From positions 434,001 to 498,000 of the forward strand of contig CAWBZG010000002.1 in assembly GCA_963793245.1 (NCBI GenBank): a DNA stretch of 64,000 bases. Reading direction: 5' to 3'. This DNA is from CAXBBB01 sp963793245. GTDB taxonomy: Bacteria > Bacteroidota > Rhodothermia > Rhodothermales > BA12. Under the pieces are notes generated by a model. That model was not told the origin of the DNA. It ran no database searches and worked only from the letters and a program-made list of their open reading frames with translations. This document shows, piece by piece, positions 1 to 8,888 of the stretch. Position 1 is the first letter of the stretch. The number at the start of each line of letters is the position of its first letter. The translations under genes were made by a program, and so were the position numbers.

Positions 1-2
1 TC

Positions 3-221
3 GGCCAGATCACGCTGGCCCGCAGCGGCGACGCACCTGCCGCGACCGGATCGGTCTACGATGTGCTCGGGCGTCGTCACCAGACGTTTGCGCTTGGGGC
101 AGGACAGCAGCGTTTGGCGCTCGATCTGACCGGATTGCCGTCCGGCCTCTACCTGCTCCGCCTCGAATCCGACGGCGATACGCAGACTACGACGGTCGTC
201 CTTAGCCCCTCGGGTCGATGA
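3..221 (+). CDS. C-terminal end of a secreted protein with a type IX sorting domain (partial)
   Basis: The reading frame is open from the window edge to TGA at 219-221 and gives 72 residues. They have the pattern of a type A T9SS C-terminal sorting domain: an early VYDVLGR strand, a LDLTGLPSG turn, YLLRLE, and a short threonine- and valine-rich final strand. Such domains are removed during export through the type IX system and serve as the secretion signal and anchor. The functional part of the protein lies outside the window, so its activity cannot be named. The stop overlaps the start of a possible 33-residue membrane ORF (ATGA). Confidence 0.75.
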   Translation, partial: GQITLARSGDAPAATGSVYDVLGRRHQTFALGAGQQRLALDLTGLPSGLYLLRLESDGDTQTTTVVLSPSGR

Positions 222-319
222 CGCGATTCCAATCCGATAGTCCGTGGACGTTGGTCCTGCTCGCTGTCGTTTTCGCCATTCTTACGACGGTGCTCAATCT
301 GGCGATTGGCTTGAGTTAG
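218..319 (+). CDS. Possible 33-residue single-pass membrane peptide
   Basis: An ATG at 218 overlaps the stop codon of the sorting-domain gene as ATGA, an arrangement typical of translational coupling. The product is 33 residues: a short polar N-terminus (MTRFQSDSPW) followed by about 20 hydrophobic residues that could span the membrane once. No family is recognised. The coupling and the clean hydrophobic segment favour a real product, but an ORF this short can arise by chance. Confidence 0.3.
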   Translation: MTRFQSDSPWTLVLLAVVFAILTTVLNLAIGLS

Positions 320-370
320 ACACTGGTTCAGCGTGTTGCCCGTGTTGCCCGTGTCGAGTGCAGAGGGTGT

Positions 371-401
371 GGTGGGTCCCTGCCTGCGCAAGGATGACAG
401 G
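371..401. repeat. Degenerate half-copy of the dispersed palindromic repeat
   Basis: The stretch resembles the right arm of the inverted repeat at 5668-5700, sharing the TGCCTGCGC core and the GATGAC segment with several mismatches. No matching left arm is visible nearby. It lies in the convergent gap between the left-edge gene and the AGE epimerase and looks like a worn solo arm. Confidence 0.45.
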
Positions 402-435
402 ACGAAGAGGGGAGGTCACGCTTAGTGCTGATGAA

Positions 436-1635
436 TCAAGCACTTTTCTCCATCTTGCTCAGTAACTGCCAGCACAGTAGAAGCGCGCGCGGGACGTGAA
501 AGGCGCCTTTGTACGGGCCGCCTTTGAAGCGCTGGTTGACGGCGCCCTGGCGGTCGAGGTAGCCGAACCACTCGCCGTGTGCGTGATCGGGGAAGTGCCC
601 AAACGTGTACGCGTCGGTCTGGAGAAAGCGGTCGGCGTCTTGCTGCTCGCCGTACGTGGCTGCGTTTACCAAGTGGCCGTAGAGCGCTTCGCAGTGCGGC
701 CACCACAGCTTCATCGACCACTCCAACTGCGTCGGGCTGTGGCCGTCGGCGTCGAGGAAGTAGTAGAGGCCGCCATGCTCTTGGTCCCAGCCGCCGTCGT
801 GACTCCAGCGAATCATGTCGCGGGCGGTCGTGGCGAGGGCAGAGTCGTCGAGCCGGTCGGCCCAGACGTGGACGAACCAGCCCGCTTCGATGACGTGACC
901 GGGGTTGAGCAGGCGTCCGACCGGACCGGGCAAGACGCCACCATCGGGGGCGACGTGCTCGCGGACGATCTGACGGCTCGAGTCGACGTGGAGTTGAACC
1001 CGGCGCAGGCACTCGTCGATCTCGGTGCGGTAGTCGGGCCACTCGTCTCCAGCGACTTCGTCGATGAGGTTGAGCAGGATCATCGGAACGGCGAGCATCT
1101 GCTGATCGGGCACGCCTGCCAGCGACTCGGCGCCGACGTGCGACCAGTCGAACGCCCACTTCCACAGGACGGCGAGCATGTCACGTGCTTCTTTGGCGAG
1201 TTTGGCGTCGTCCGTAGCTCGTGCGTATTCGGCGAGAGCCATCACGTAGAAGCACTCGCCGAAGATCTTGCGTTGCAGCTTGACCGGCTCGCCCGATTGC
1301 GACAGCGCGAAGTAGACGCGTCCGTCGGGGCGCAGGGCGTGGGCGCGCAGAAAGTCCATGCCGAGTTTTGCCATCGCCAGCCACTCGGAGCGCTGCTCGA
1401 CGGTCCGGTACAACTTGCTGAACATCCACACCTGCCGCCCTTGCAGCCAGACGTGTTTGTCGGTGTCGTAGACCGAGCCGTCGCGGTCGAGGTTGTTGAA
1501 GTAGCCGCCATGCTGACGGTCCGGGCTGTGGCGCTCCCAGAAGGGGAGGACGTGCTCGAAGAGTTCGGTTTCGTAGCGCGCGCGCAGGGCAGACACGTCG
1601 CCCAAGAGTGAGGCGGCGGTGGGGGAGACGATCAT
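436..1635 (-). CDS. AGE-family epimerase/isomerase (N-acylglucosamine 2-epimerase or cellobiose 2-epimerase type)
   Basis: The 399-residue product has the length and layout of the AGE superfamily, an (alpha/alpha)6 barrel that epimerises or isomerises sugars at C2. Visible landmarks are the HGGYFNNLDRDG segment near the N-terminus, WLQGRQVWMFSKLY, the NPGHVIEAGWFV segment around the active-site histidine, the DQEHGGLYYF repeat and WWPHCEAL. These histidine, arginine and tryptophan blocks are characteristic, but acylglucosamine, cellobiose and mannose enzymes cannot be told apart here. The start at 1635 was preferred over an upstream one because its ATG overlaps the stop of the preceding DUF4434 gene (ATGA), indicating coupled translation. 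Confidence 0.85.
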   Translation of the reverse strand: MIVSPTAASLLGDVSALRARYETELFEHVLPFWERHSPDRQHGGYFNNLDRDGSVYDTDKHVWLQGRQVWMFSKLYRTVEQRSEWLAMAKLGMDFLRAHALRPDGRVYFALSQSGEPVKLQRKIFGECFYVMALAEYARATDDAKLAKEARDMLAVLWKWAFDWSHVGAESLAGVPDQQMLAVPMILLNLIDEVAGDEWPDYRTEIDECLRRVQLHVDSSRQIVREHVAPDGGVLPGPVGRLLNPGHVIEAGWFVHVWADRLDDSALATTARDMIRWSHDGGWDQEHGGLYYFLDADGHSPTQLEWSMKLWWPHCEALYGHLVNAATYGEQQDADRFLQTDAYTFGHFPDHAHGEWFGYLDRQGAVNQRFKGGPYKGAFHVPRALLLCWQLLSKMEKSA

Positions 1636-2620
1636 CGGGCGTCGGTGGAAAGAGCGGACTGGGCGAGACGAGACTGGCGCCACTCGGCGTAGCGCGCGTT
1701 GAGCGTCCGGGCGCTGGGCCAGAGCGTCGCGTTGGGACTCATGAAGTGGCTGTATTCGAACGTGATCGTTTTCTCCAATCCGGCGGCCTCGGCCTGCTCG
1801 ATTTTGTAGCGCAGCACGTTCCAGTCGGCGGGGGAAAGCGGATCGGCGTGTCCCTCCCGAACGATTCGCAGTTGCTCCAGCTACGGATGCCGTGATTGGC
1901 GGCCAGATCGCGGTTGACGCGGAGGTAGTCGGGCAACTCGGCCAGATCGACGTTGCCGTCCTGAAACGCGGCGATGTCGACGTAGCCTTCCAGGTCGGAA
2001 AATGCGTTACGCCAACTCGCTTCGTGCTGGTCGAGCGTCAGCGCCTCGTCGCCGAACTGCTTTTTGCCCTGAATGAAGGGCGACATCAGAATCGGCAGGT
2101 CTTTCAGCCGACGCAGGTGGATCGACAGATCGCGGTAGACGGCTAGCATCGGCGCGTTGTGCGTCGCGATCTCGTGCGAGATGTACCAGCCGCCGAACGC
2201 TTTGCGGTGCCCGTATCGCTCGATCACTTCGGCGCAGAACGGCTTGTTGATCTCGGCCTCGACCGCATAGTCGCCGCCGTCCCAATAGACGCCTGCATCG
2301 TAGGTGCCGAAAAACAGCGTGATGCCGACGCGCTCGGCGTGGTGCAGGTACACATCGACCAGGTCGGTATAGGCAGGCAGCATCCGCGGGACCATGCGCT
2401 GGAGCGTCTGGCTGGCGAACGTGGCGCGCTGCCGATAGCCTGCGCGGATCAGGATGACGGTATCGATGCCGTCTGCTGCCATGCTGTCGAAGTCGCGACC
2501 CCAATCGTCAGGACTCCAGTTTTGCGATGGGATGTCGTGAGTGATCTCGTCGAGAAACGTGCCGGTTATCACAGTGGGTTCGGTGTGGAGCGAAAGTCGG
2601 AAACTACCGCGCGCGGTCAC
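1632..2620 (-). CDS. DUF4434-type TIM-barrel glycoside hydrolase-like protein, frameshifted
   Basis: The N-terminal part carries the family opening ITGTFLDEITHDIPSQNW, then the barrel strands GIDTVILIRAGY, GITLFFGTYD and GGWYISHEI, and ends in the WSNCESFGRDTPIRFPP region. After that the frame is lost at a run of five G (1830-1834, C on the coding strand). The expected continuation, ADWNVLRYKIEQAE to YSHFMSPN, lies in another frame ending at 1632. One extra base in the run would restore a protein of about 329 residues. The start is GTG at 2620; a GTG at 2572 is also possible. It is coupled to the AGE epimerase, which suggests a carbohydrate-processing pair. The exact substrate is unknown. Confidence 0.7.
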
Positions 2621-2707
2621 CTCGTGAGGCGAGATTCTTGATCTGCACGATCGGTAGCCATGTGGCGGAACTGCTGGGCTGAGCCGACAGCATGCGCGGG
2701 CGTCTTT

Positions 2708-3364
2708 CTACTCGCTTTGCTGCACCAGCGTGGGCGAGATTTGAAAGCGGAAAACGACATCGGGGTGTCCGGCGGCGGCAAACGCGGGGCGGAGCATCGC
2801 CTCCATCGCCTGGGCCGTGTTGATGCGCGGTTGCGCGTTGTTGCCTGTGAGGTGGGCGTCGCCCTGGTTGCGGAGCGCGCTGACGATCAGGCCGACGGCG
2901 CGCTGCTCGACGCGCTCCATCGAGTTGGCCGACCGAAGCCAGCCGCGTTCGGTCTCGACTTCGAGTTGCGACAAATCCGGCTCGGCGCTCAAGATGGAAA
3001 GGGCAGGTAGCGTGACCTGGACCGTGCCGTCTTCGAGCATCCGAACGGCTTCGGGGCGAATGGCGCGCACGTCGAACCCATAGGCGATGCGCCCTGGAAC
3101 GCGCACCTGCGACGTCGTCGTGCCGATGCTCAGGTCGAGCGAGCCGGGCAGGAGTTTCTTCTCGTTCCGTACCGTGACCGTCGCCGTCGCGTCGAGGGTG
3201 CCGACGACCAGGAACGATTGTGCCGTCTCACGCTCGATCGTCGTGACGACGGTTTGAGCCGCTTCCTCTTCGGTCAATCGCATCGACGACGCAAACCACC
3301 AGATTCCCCCGATAGCACACAGGACGAATACGAGCAACAAGACGAGGGTGATGCTGCGGCGCAT
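2708..3364 (-). CDS. DUF4230 membrane-anchored protein
   Basis: The 218-residue product begins with MRR and a single hydrophobic segment (about residues 5-25) ending in WWFASS, which should anchor it to the inner membrane with the rest outside the cytoplasm. The remainder fits DUF4230: VVTTIERETAQSFLVVGTLD, a TATVTVRNEKK strand, IAYGFDVRAI and a late ...VFRFQ strand. The family has no assigned activity. The gene stands alone, divergent from lptC with about 80 bases between the two starts. Confidence 0.75.
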   Translation of the reverse strand: MRRSITLVLLLVFVLCAIGGIWWFASSMRLTEEEAAQTVVTTIERETAQSFLVVGTLDATATVTVRNEKKLLPGSLDLSIGTTTSQVRVPGRIAYGFDVRAIRPEAVRMLEDGTVQVTLPALSILSAEPDLSQLEVETERGWLRSANSMERVEQRAVGLIVSALRNQGDAHLTGNNAQPRINTAQAMEAMLRPAFAAAGHPDVVFRFQISPTLVQQSE

Positions 3365-3442
3365 AGCAAAGAGGTAGAAAGTCAGACACTACGCCGACCG
3401 AACGCGGCAAGATGCGGCTTTCGCCCGCGTTACCTTTGAACT

Positions 3443-4024
3443 GTGCCGTATGATCGTCTTCCTCTCCGCATCTTGGTCTTGACCGCGCTCGCAATGCTAG
3501 CCGCCTGCGCGCGCGCGCCGGAGCCGGAGCGCGCGCTTGGACCGATGGGCCTGCCCGACCGGGAGGGCGTCGACGTAGCGCTGAGCGTCACCGACGATGC
3601 CCTGCCGCGCGCTCGAATCCAAGCGCCGCACCTCTACGCCTACGACGATTCGCTCCTCCAGGTGCTCACGCGCGGCGATACGGCCCGCGTCCACGTCTCC
3701 CTGTTCGACGCCGACGGCCAACCATCCGGCACGCTCGTCGCGGATACGCTCTACTACTACGATCAGCGCCGCCGCATGGACGCGCGCGGCGAAGTCGTCG
3801 TCGTGATGGAGTCGGGCAGGCGGACGCTGCGGACGGATCGACTGTCGTGGCTCGAAGACGCGCGGCGCATCGAAGCGCCCGGCCTGTCGCGGCTCACGGC
3901 GCCGGGAACAGACATGCGCGGCTACGTCCTGGTCGCCGACGAAACGCTGACGAACTACGCCATGGAGCGCGTGTCGGCTCAGATCGAGATCGACGAGGAC
4001 GGCAATCCCATCGGCGAACGATGA
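3443..4024 (+). CDS. lptC: LPS export protein LptC (lipoprotein form)
   Basis: The 193-residue product has a lipoprotein signal (LVLTALAMLAAC, lipobox near residue 22) and then a LptC-like beta-jellyroll: PRARIQAPHLYAYDD, a HVSLFDADGQ strand, ADTLYYYDQRRRMDARGEV and a C-terminal block of paired strands. LptC bridges the LptBFG transporter to the periplasmic LptA-type shuttle. In Bacteroidota it is often a lipoprotein encoded before an OstA-like gene. Its stop overlaps the next start as ATGA, and lptB follows, which supports the assignment. lptF and lptG are not in this window. Confidence 0.85.
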   Translation: MPYDRLPLRILVLTALAMLAACARAPEPERALGPMGLPDREGVDVALSVTDDALPRARIQAPHLYAYDDSLLQVLTRGDTARVHVSLFDADGQPSGTLVADTLYYYDQRRRMDARGEVVVVMESGRRTLRTDRLSWLEDARRIEAPGLSRLTAPGTDMRGYVLVADETLTNYAMERVSAQIEIDEDGNPIGER

Positions 4025-5752
4025 GGGCGGTATTCCTATTGGTCCTGCTAGGAGTCTTGCCAGCGCAGGCGCAAACGGCAGATTCGACGCGGCGGCAGGT
4101 GTTCGTCGACGCGGGGTCGTTCGTCGGCGAAGTCGCCCAGCGGCCTGACGGGACGACCGAGCGCGTCGAGCGGCTGAGCAGGGGCGTGCGCGTGCGGCAG
4201 GACAGCACGACGCTCACCTCGCAGCGAGCCGTCCGCTATCTCGACCGCAACGTGATCGTGTTCGACGGTGGCGTCCGCGTCGTTGAGAGAGGAGATACGC
4301 TCCGGTCGGCGACGCTGCGCTACGATACCTCGACCAAGATCGGCGACGCGTCGGGCAACGTCCGGTTGACCGATGGCGAAGTCGTCGTCACCTCCCCATC
4401 GGCGCGCTACGACACCAACGCCAAACGCTCCAACTTCGATCAGGGCGTCCAACTGGTCGATAGTTCGGCGGTCCTGACGGCAAAGACGGGCACCTACGAT
4501 TCCAATGCCCGCCGCGCCATCTTTGCCGACAGCGTCCGCCTAGTCGACGGCCTCTCACGCGTCGCCGCCGACACGCTCGTCTACCTGCGCGACGTGCGGC
4601 AGAGCGATGCGAGGGGGGACGTCAGAGTGCGCCGCTACGAACCTGCGGGTGTGACGGACAGCCTGTTCGCTCTTCGTCCTGAATCACTCACCGAACTGCC
4701 CGACACCTTGGGCAGCGCGACGTGGCTGTGGGGCGCGCGCGTGCAATCGGATGAAGAGGCCGGGACGGTCGCCGTTCAAGGCGATCCGCTGATGGTGCGT
4801 ATCCGAGCCAGCATCGACGGCCCGAGCGATACGCTCGTCGTCCGCGCGCAAACGCTCGATCTCCTCGACGCCGACTCGCTCCAAACGCTGACCGCCAATG
4901 GCGACGTACAGATCTGGACGCCCGACTACTCGGCCCTGAGCGATAGCGCCTTTACCCGCCGAACACCTGCGACTGATACGTCGCCCTCACGCGAACGCGT
5001 CGACCTGCTGCGCGCGCCCATCGCGTGGTTCGACGACGCCCAACTCACTGGCGACACCTTGCGCTTTCACGCATCCGACGGTGCGCTCGACTCGCTCCAC
5101 GCGCGCGGCAGCGGCTTCGTGGCCCAGCCCGATTCGGCCAGCGAGCGCCTGCACCAATTGAGCGCCGCCGATCGTCCGCCTGACCGTTCTGCCCGACTCC
5201 GTCTACATGGTCGACGCCCGCCCGCAAGCCCGCGTGATCCGCTTTCTCGTCGGCGAAGACGGCGAACCCGACGGTGCAGTTCAGGCGTCGGGCGATTTGG
5301 TACAGATCACGTCGCAGAGCGGGCAGGTGCGGCACGTCCACATGGAAGCCGTCGAGGGCACGCAGTACGCCGAACACCTCGTGCCACCGTCGCTCCGTCT
5401 CGAAGGCTTGAACTGGCAACCCGACCGCCGTCCCCTCGTCCGCAATCTGCTCGGCGATTCGGCCCGTGCCCTCCACCCACGCGAGGCGCTTTTGGAATTC
5501 GATCTCCCGATGCGTCCACCTGCCTCACTGCTCGCGCCAATGCTGCCGGATTCCGCCGTAGCCGACTCCGTACAAGCAGACACGACGACGATTGGTTGGC
5601 TACACGATTCATCCCTCACTCCGTCATCCCTGCGCAGGAAGGGATCCACAACTCCGACGATGTTAGCAGTTGTGGATTCCCGCCTGCGCGGGAATGACGG
5701 GGGAGGTAAAGATGCTTCCCTCGGCCCACCTTGGCGCCATTCTTCGATCTGA
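4021..5752 (+). CDS. OstA/LptA-like LPS transport protein, frameshifted, with a repeat-encoded C-terminus
   Basis: After a signal peptide (MRAVFLLVLLGVLPAQAQ) the protein shows serial OstA beta-strand repeats such as LTSQRAVRYLDRNVIVFDGG, SARYDTNAKRSNFDQGVQL and GTYDSNARRAIFADSVRLV. The start at 4021 overlaps the lptC stop. The frame is lost near 5160-5176 in a GCGCCGCCG stretch; the family pattern resumes one base over as IVRLTVLPDSVYMVDARPQ and runs to 5752, giving about 576 residues. The last 45 or so residues, including VVDSRLRGNDGG, are encoded by the palindromic repeat at 5621-5700 and are foreign to the family. lptB starts three bases after the stop. Confidence 0.75.
5621..5700. repeat. 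Dispersed palindromic repeat (about 33-bp inverted arms, 14-bp loop)
   Basis: Arm 5621-5653 is the imperfect reverse complement of arm 5668-5700. The arms carry CCTGCGCAGG and CGCCTGCGCGGG cores and outer CCGTCAT / AATGACGG ends, and could form a strong hairpin in RNA. Translated, the element gives the VIPAQ-GIH and SRLRGND peptides that recur where this type of interspersed bacterial repeat overlaps genes. Here it lies inside the last codons of the ostA-like gene just before lptB. Confidence 0.8.
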
Positions 5753-5755
5753 CCC

Positions 5756-6538
5756 ATGTCCGACGCCTCTCAATTCGCCACGTTGTCCGCCCACGGACTC
5801 GTCAAGCGCTACCGCCGCCGCGCTGTCGTCGACGGCATGAGCCTGGACGTGCGGCAGGGCGAGATCGTCGGCCTGCTCGGTCCCAACGGTGCCGGAAAGA
5901 CGACGACGTTCTACATGATCGTCGGTATGGTCCAGCCCGATGCCGGGCGCGTCACCCTCACCTCCCAAGATCAATCAACCGACCTGACGCGCCTGCCAAT
6001 GCACCAGCGCGCCCGCCGAGGTGTGGGTTACTTGGCCCAAGAGACGAGCATCTTCCGCGACCTGACCGTCGAGCAAAACCTCCTCGCCGTCCTCCAATTC
6101 CAGAAGATGAAGCGCGCCGACCGCCAAGCCCGCGTCGACCAACTCATCGACGAGTTTGGACTCGAAAAGGTGCGCCGCAGTAAAGGCTACGTCCTGTCGG
6201 GCGGAGAGCGACGCCGCACCGAGATCGCGAGAGCGCTCGCCACCGACCCCGGTTTCTTTCTGCTCGACGAACCGTTCGCCGGTATCGACCCCATCGCCGT
6301 CGAGGACATTCAAGAAATCGTTTCGGGTCTGAAAGCGCGCGGCATCGGCGTCCTGATCACCGACCACAACGTCCACGAAACGCTCGCCATCACCGACCGC
6401 GCCTACCTGCTCTACGAAGGCCAGATCCTGCAGCAAGGCACGGCGGAAGAATTCGCCGCCGACCCCGAAGTCCGCCGCCGCTACCTGGGCGAGCGGTTCA
6501 CGCTGGAGCGGTATCGGAGATCTAGGAGCGGTACGTGA
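5756..6538 (+). CDS. lptB: LPS export ABC transporter ATP-binding protein LptB
   Basis: The 260-residue ATPase has all the ABC motifs: Walker A GPNGAGKTT (about residue 43), the Q-loop region GVGYLAQETSIFRDL, signature LSGGERRR, Walker B FFLLDEPFAGIDP and switch histidine TDHNV. The LAQETSIFRDLTVEQN segment and the C-terminal ...YLGERF are characteristic of LptB rather than other importers. It powers extraction of LPS from the inner membrane with LptFG. It follows the ostA-like gene by three bases, so the three lpt genes form one operon. Confidence 0.95.
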   Translation: MSDASQFATLSAHGLVKRYRRRAVVDGMSLDVRQGEIVGLLGPNGAGKTTTFYMIVGMVQPDAGRVTLTSQDQSTDLTRLPMHQRARRGVGYLAQETSIFRDLTVEQNLLAVLQFQKMKRADRQARVDQLIDEFGLEKVRRSKGYVLSGGERRRTEIARALATDPGFFLLDEPFAGIDPIAVEDIQEIVSGLKARGIGVLITDHNVHETLAITDRAYLLYEGQILQQGTAEEFAADPEVRRRYLGERFTLERYRRSRSGT

Positions 6539-6619
6539 TGTCGTAACCGTTAGGTAACGGGCTGACGAGTAAACTGTGGCCCCGTCCGCTCAATATGGTG
6601 GAACGCCATCAGTACCGTT

Positions 6620-8700
6620 ATGTCGCCTACCCACTCTCTCGCGCCGTACTACCCTGTTCTGCGGCGTTGCGTCGATCGCGGTTGTCATCGGATGGCTGCT
6701 CGCAGTGTACAACGCGGACTACATCATCGGAGCGTGACGCTCTCGCAGGTTTCAAACGGCGTTTCATGCACTAGATGTCGTACGAGTACCGCGCGCTGAC
6801 CGCGCGCTCTGAAGTCAGCCGTTCGCCAGGCCGAAGCACAAATCGACAGAGGCCCATGCTCTGGCGCGTAGGCGCTCCTGGCGGATTGAGTGACTCGTTG
6901 CAACGCAAGTCGACGTGTTCGAGCATGCGTATGGAGACTTGGCGGCAGCGTATCGAGCGCGAGGCATCGACGAGGCTAGCGGCATCGAAGGGGCCTTCCG
7001 TCGAGAAATGCGCACGCCATCGAAGCAGCCGTAGCGGTGCGCCGCTGCTCGCTCGGCTCTGCTCAAGATGCGGCGCAGCGAGAAAGACTACATCATGCGC
7101 CGCCACCCGCGCTATATCGCACGCGTCCGCGTCGTACGCCGACTCGCTCCGAGCCTCGGTCGACCCCGGCTCGCACCTCGATACCCTGACAGCGATCTAC
7201 GTCGTCGGGGTTCGAATCGCTTGCGGCCAGCTTCGACGCCATCGACAGGGCCGAGGCTCGGTTGTCGGCCAGCAGAGCAAGCAGTCGGTAGGTTCGTAGC
7301 AAGCCGAGATACGTCAGGGAGACGACCAAGAGCACGCGTGTCGTAGCGGCGACTCCTCGTGGTGTTGAGTAGTTGGATCGTGGGCGCTCTTTTCGGCGGC
7401 GCGCTTCCTCCGCGCAACCGTTTTTCTGCCGATGCGGAGGCTTGGACGTCTCGGCCTCAAAGTTGGGAAGCGGCGAAGCGCCAGCCGCTCTCTGGCACCG
7501 ATGCCGTTTCGGGAAATCGACGCGATACGAGCGTCCCTGGAGCGGTCTAGCGAGCACGTGGCTGCGCAGCGAGCGGCTGAGTCCAAGGCGCGCACTTCGG
7601 CGCGTTTTCTGCGCAGCATCATGCAGGGCATGGCCGGGGCACTAATCGTGGTGGACCGGCAGGGCTGCATCCAACTCGTTAATCCTCGCATGGCAGACCA
7701 CGTGGGCCGTTCTCCTGACGATGCTAATCGGTCGGCCTGCTGCGCACGTGTTCGACCCGGAAGACGAGCACTGGCAGCATACTCTGGATCGCGTTCTCCA
7801 AGGAGGTGTGGTCGACCTAGGCGATCGCTCTTCGATACATAGGGGAACGGGCGATACTGATCTGGTTTACAGGCACGGCATCGCCCATCTTCGACGACGA
7901 CGGCGTAGTTCAGTATGCTGTTTACTCGCTCGTCGATCTGACGGACCGCAAGAGATGCGGAGATTGCGCTGGCTCAGGCAAACGAGGAGGCTGAGGGAAT
8001 GGCGCGGCTTAAATCGGCGCTGCTCGACAATCTGTCGCACGAGTTGCGGACGCCGCTCTCGGCCATAATCGGCTACTCGGAACTGCTGCTGCTGGAAGCC
8101 GAGGGCGATCACCTAGAGTTCGCTCAGGCCATCCATGATTCCGGAGAGCATCAACTCGCCTTGCTGACGAGTCTGCTCGATTACTCGCAAGCCGTGCGGG
8201 AAGATTTTCTAGCCTCGAGCAGGCTCGTCGACGCCGTCGTTCCCGTCCTAGGGCGGTCGAATCGCTCCGCGACGCTGCCTGAGCTAAAGCGCCTGCTGCT
8301 CCAATTCGCAGCCGTCGTCGGCCGTTGTTCGTCCGTTCCGACGAGTCGATGCTGCGGGAGATCACACGTCACCTGACCGACAACGCAATCAAGTTCACCG
8401 CGCAGGCACGATCACCGTTCGTCTCAGGCGCCATGCAGACGGTCGAACGGGCAGTCCTTGAAGTCGAGGATACGGGATACGGCATTGCGGCTGAGTTTCA
8501 AGCGCACCTGTTCGATGACTTCGTCCAGCAATCCGATGGCTTGCAACGTACGCACGGAGGGCTAGGCCTGGGTCTCGCGCTCGTCAATCGGTATGTCGAC
8601 CATCTGGGCGGTACCATATGCCGTCGCGTCCGAAGTCGGAGCAGGCACCGTGATCACGGTGACGATACCGCTAGCAGCGCGGCTGGCAGACCTGAACTAG
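6620..8700 (+). pseudogene. Decayed transmembrane sensor histidine kinase (4HB-like sensor, HAMP, PAS, HisKA, HATPase)
   Basis: Pieces of one kinase appear in order but in changing frames. They are a first membrane segment (GVASIAVVIGWLLAVYNAD, about 6650-6720); a helical sensor with VFEHAYGDLAAAY and MRRSEKDYIMRRHPRY (about 6905-7120); a second membrane segment (LLVVLSSWIVGALFGGAL, about 7349-7405); a HAMP-like stretch; a PAS domain (GALIVVDRQGCIQLVNP, about 7630-7950); the H-box NLSHELRTPLSA (about 8028); and ATPase boxes DNAIKFTA, VEDTGYGI and GGLGLGLALV. It ends with VITVTIPLAARLADLN at 8700. I count at least six frame changes and internal stops, far more than in any neighbour, so it should not make a full-length kinase. 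No response regulator lies beside it. Confidence 0.8.
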
Positions 8701-8750
8701 CCGGCTGACCAAAACGGTTCCCGCAGAGAGATGAGGCGCCGATCACGTTG

Positions 8751-8833
8751 TACCTGAGGGGGGAGTCGAACCCCCACGTCCTTGCGGACAGCGGATTTTG
8801 AATCCGATGCGTCTACCATTCCGCCACTCAGGC
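8751..8833 (-). tRNA. tRNA-Leu (anticodon CAA)
   Basis: On the minus strand the acceptor GCCTGAG pairs with CTCAGGT, followed by discriminator A. The D-arm, an anticodon loop TTCAAAA with CAA, a long variable arm (GTCC...GGAC) typical of class II tRNAs, and a T-loop GTTCGACTC are all present. The length is 83 bases without an encoded CCA. It reads UUG leucine codons. Confidence 0.93.
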
Positions 8834-8888
8834 ATTCCCGCTGTGCGAGAAGCGCCAAACTACGAAGTCGGGCGATGTGGGTCTAGGG

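Noticed and set aside
244..465. 73-residue ORF with a CPCCPC stretch
   Set aside because: It has no family signature and overlaps the 33-residue ORF and the half repeat; it looks like a chance frame.
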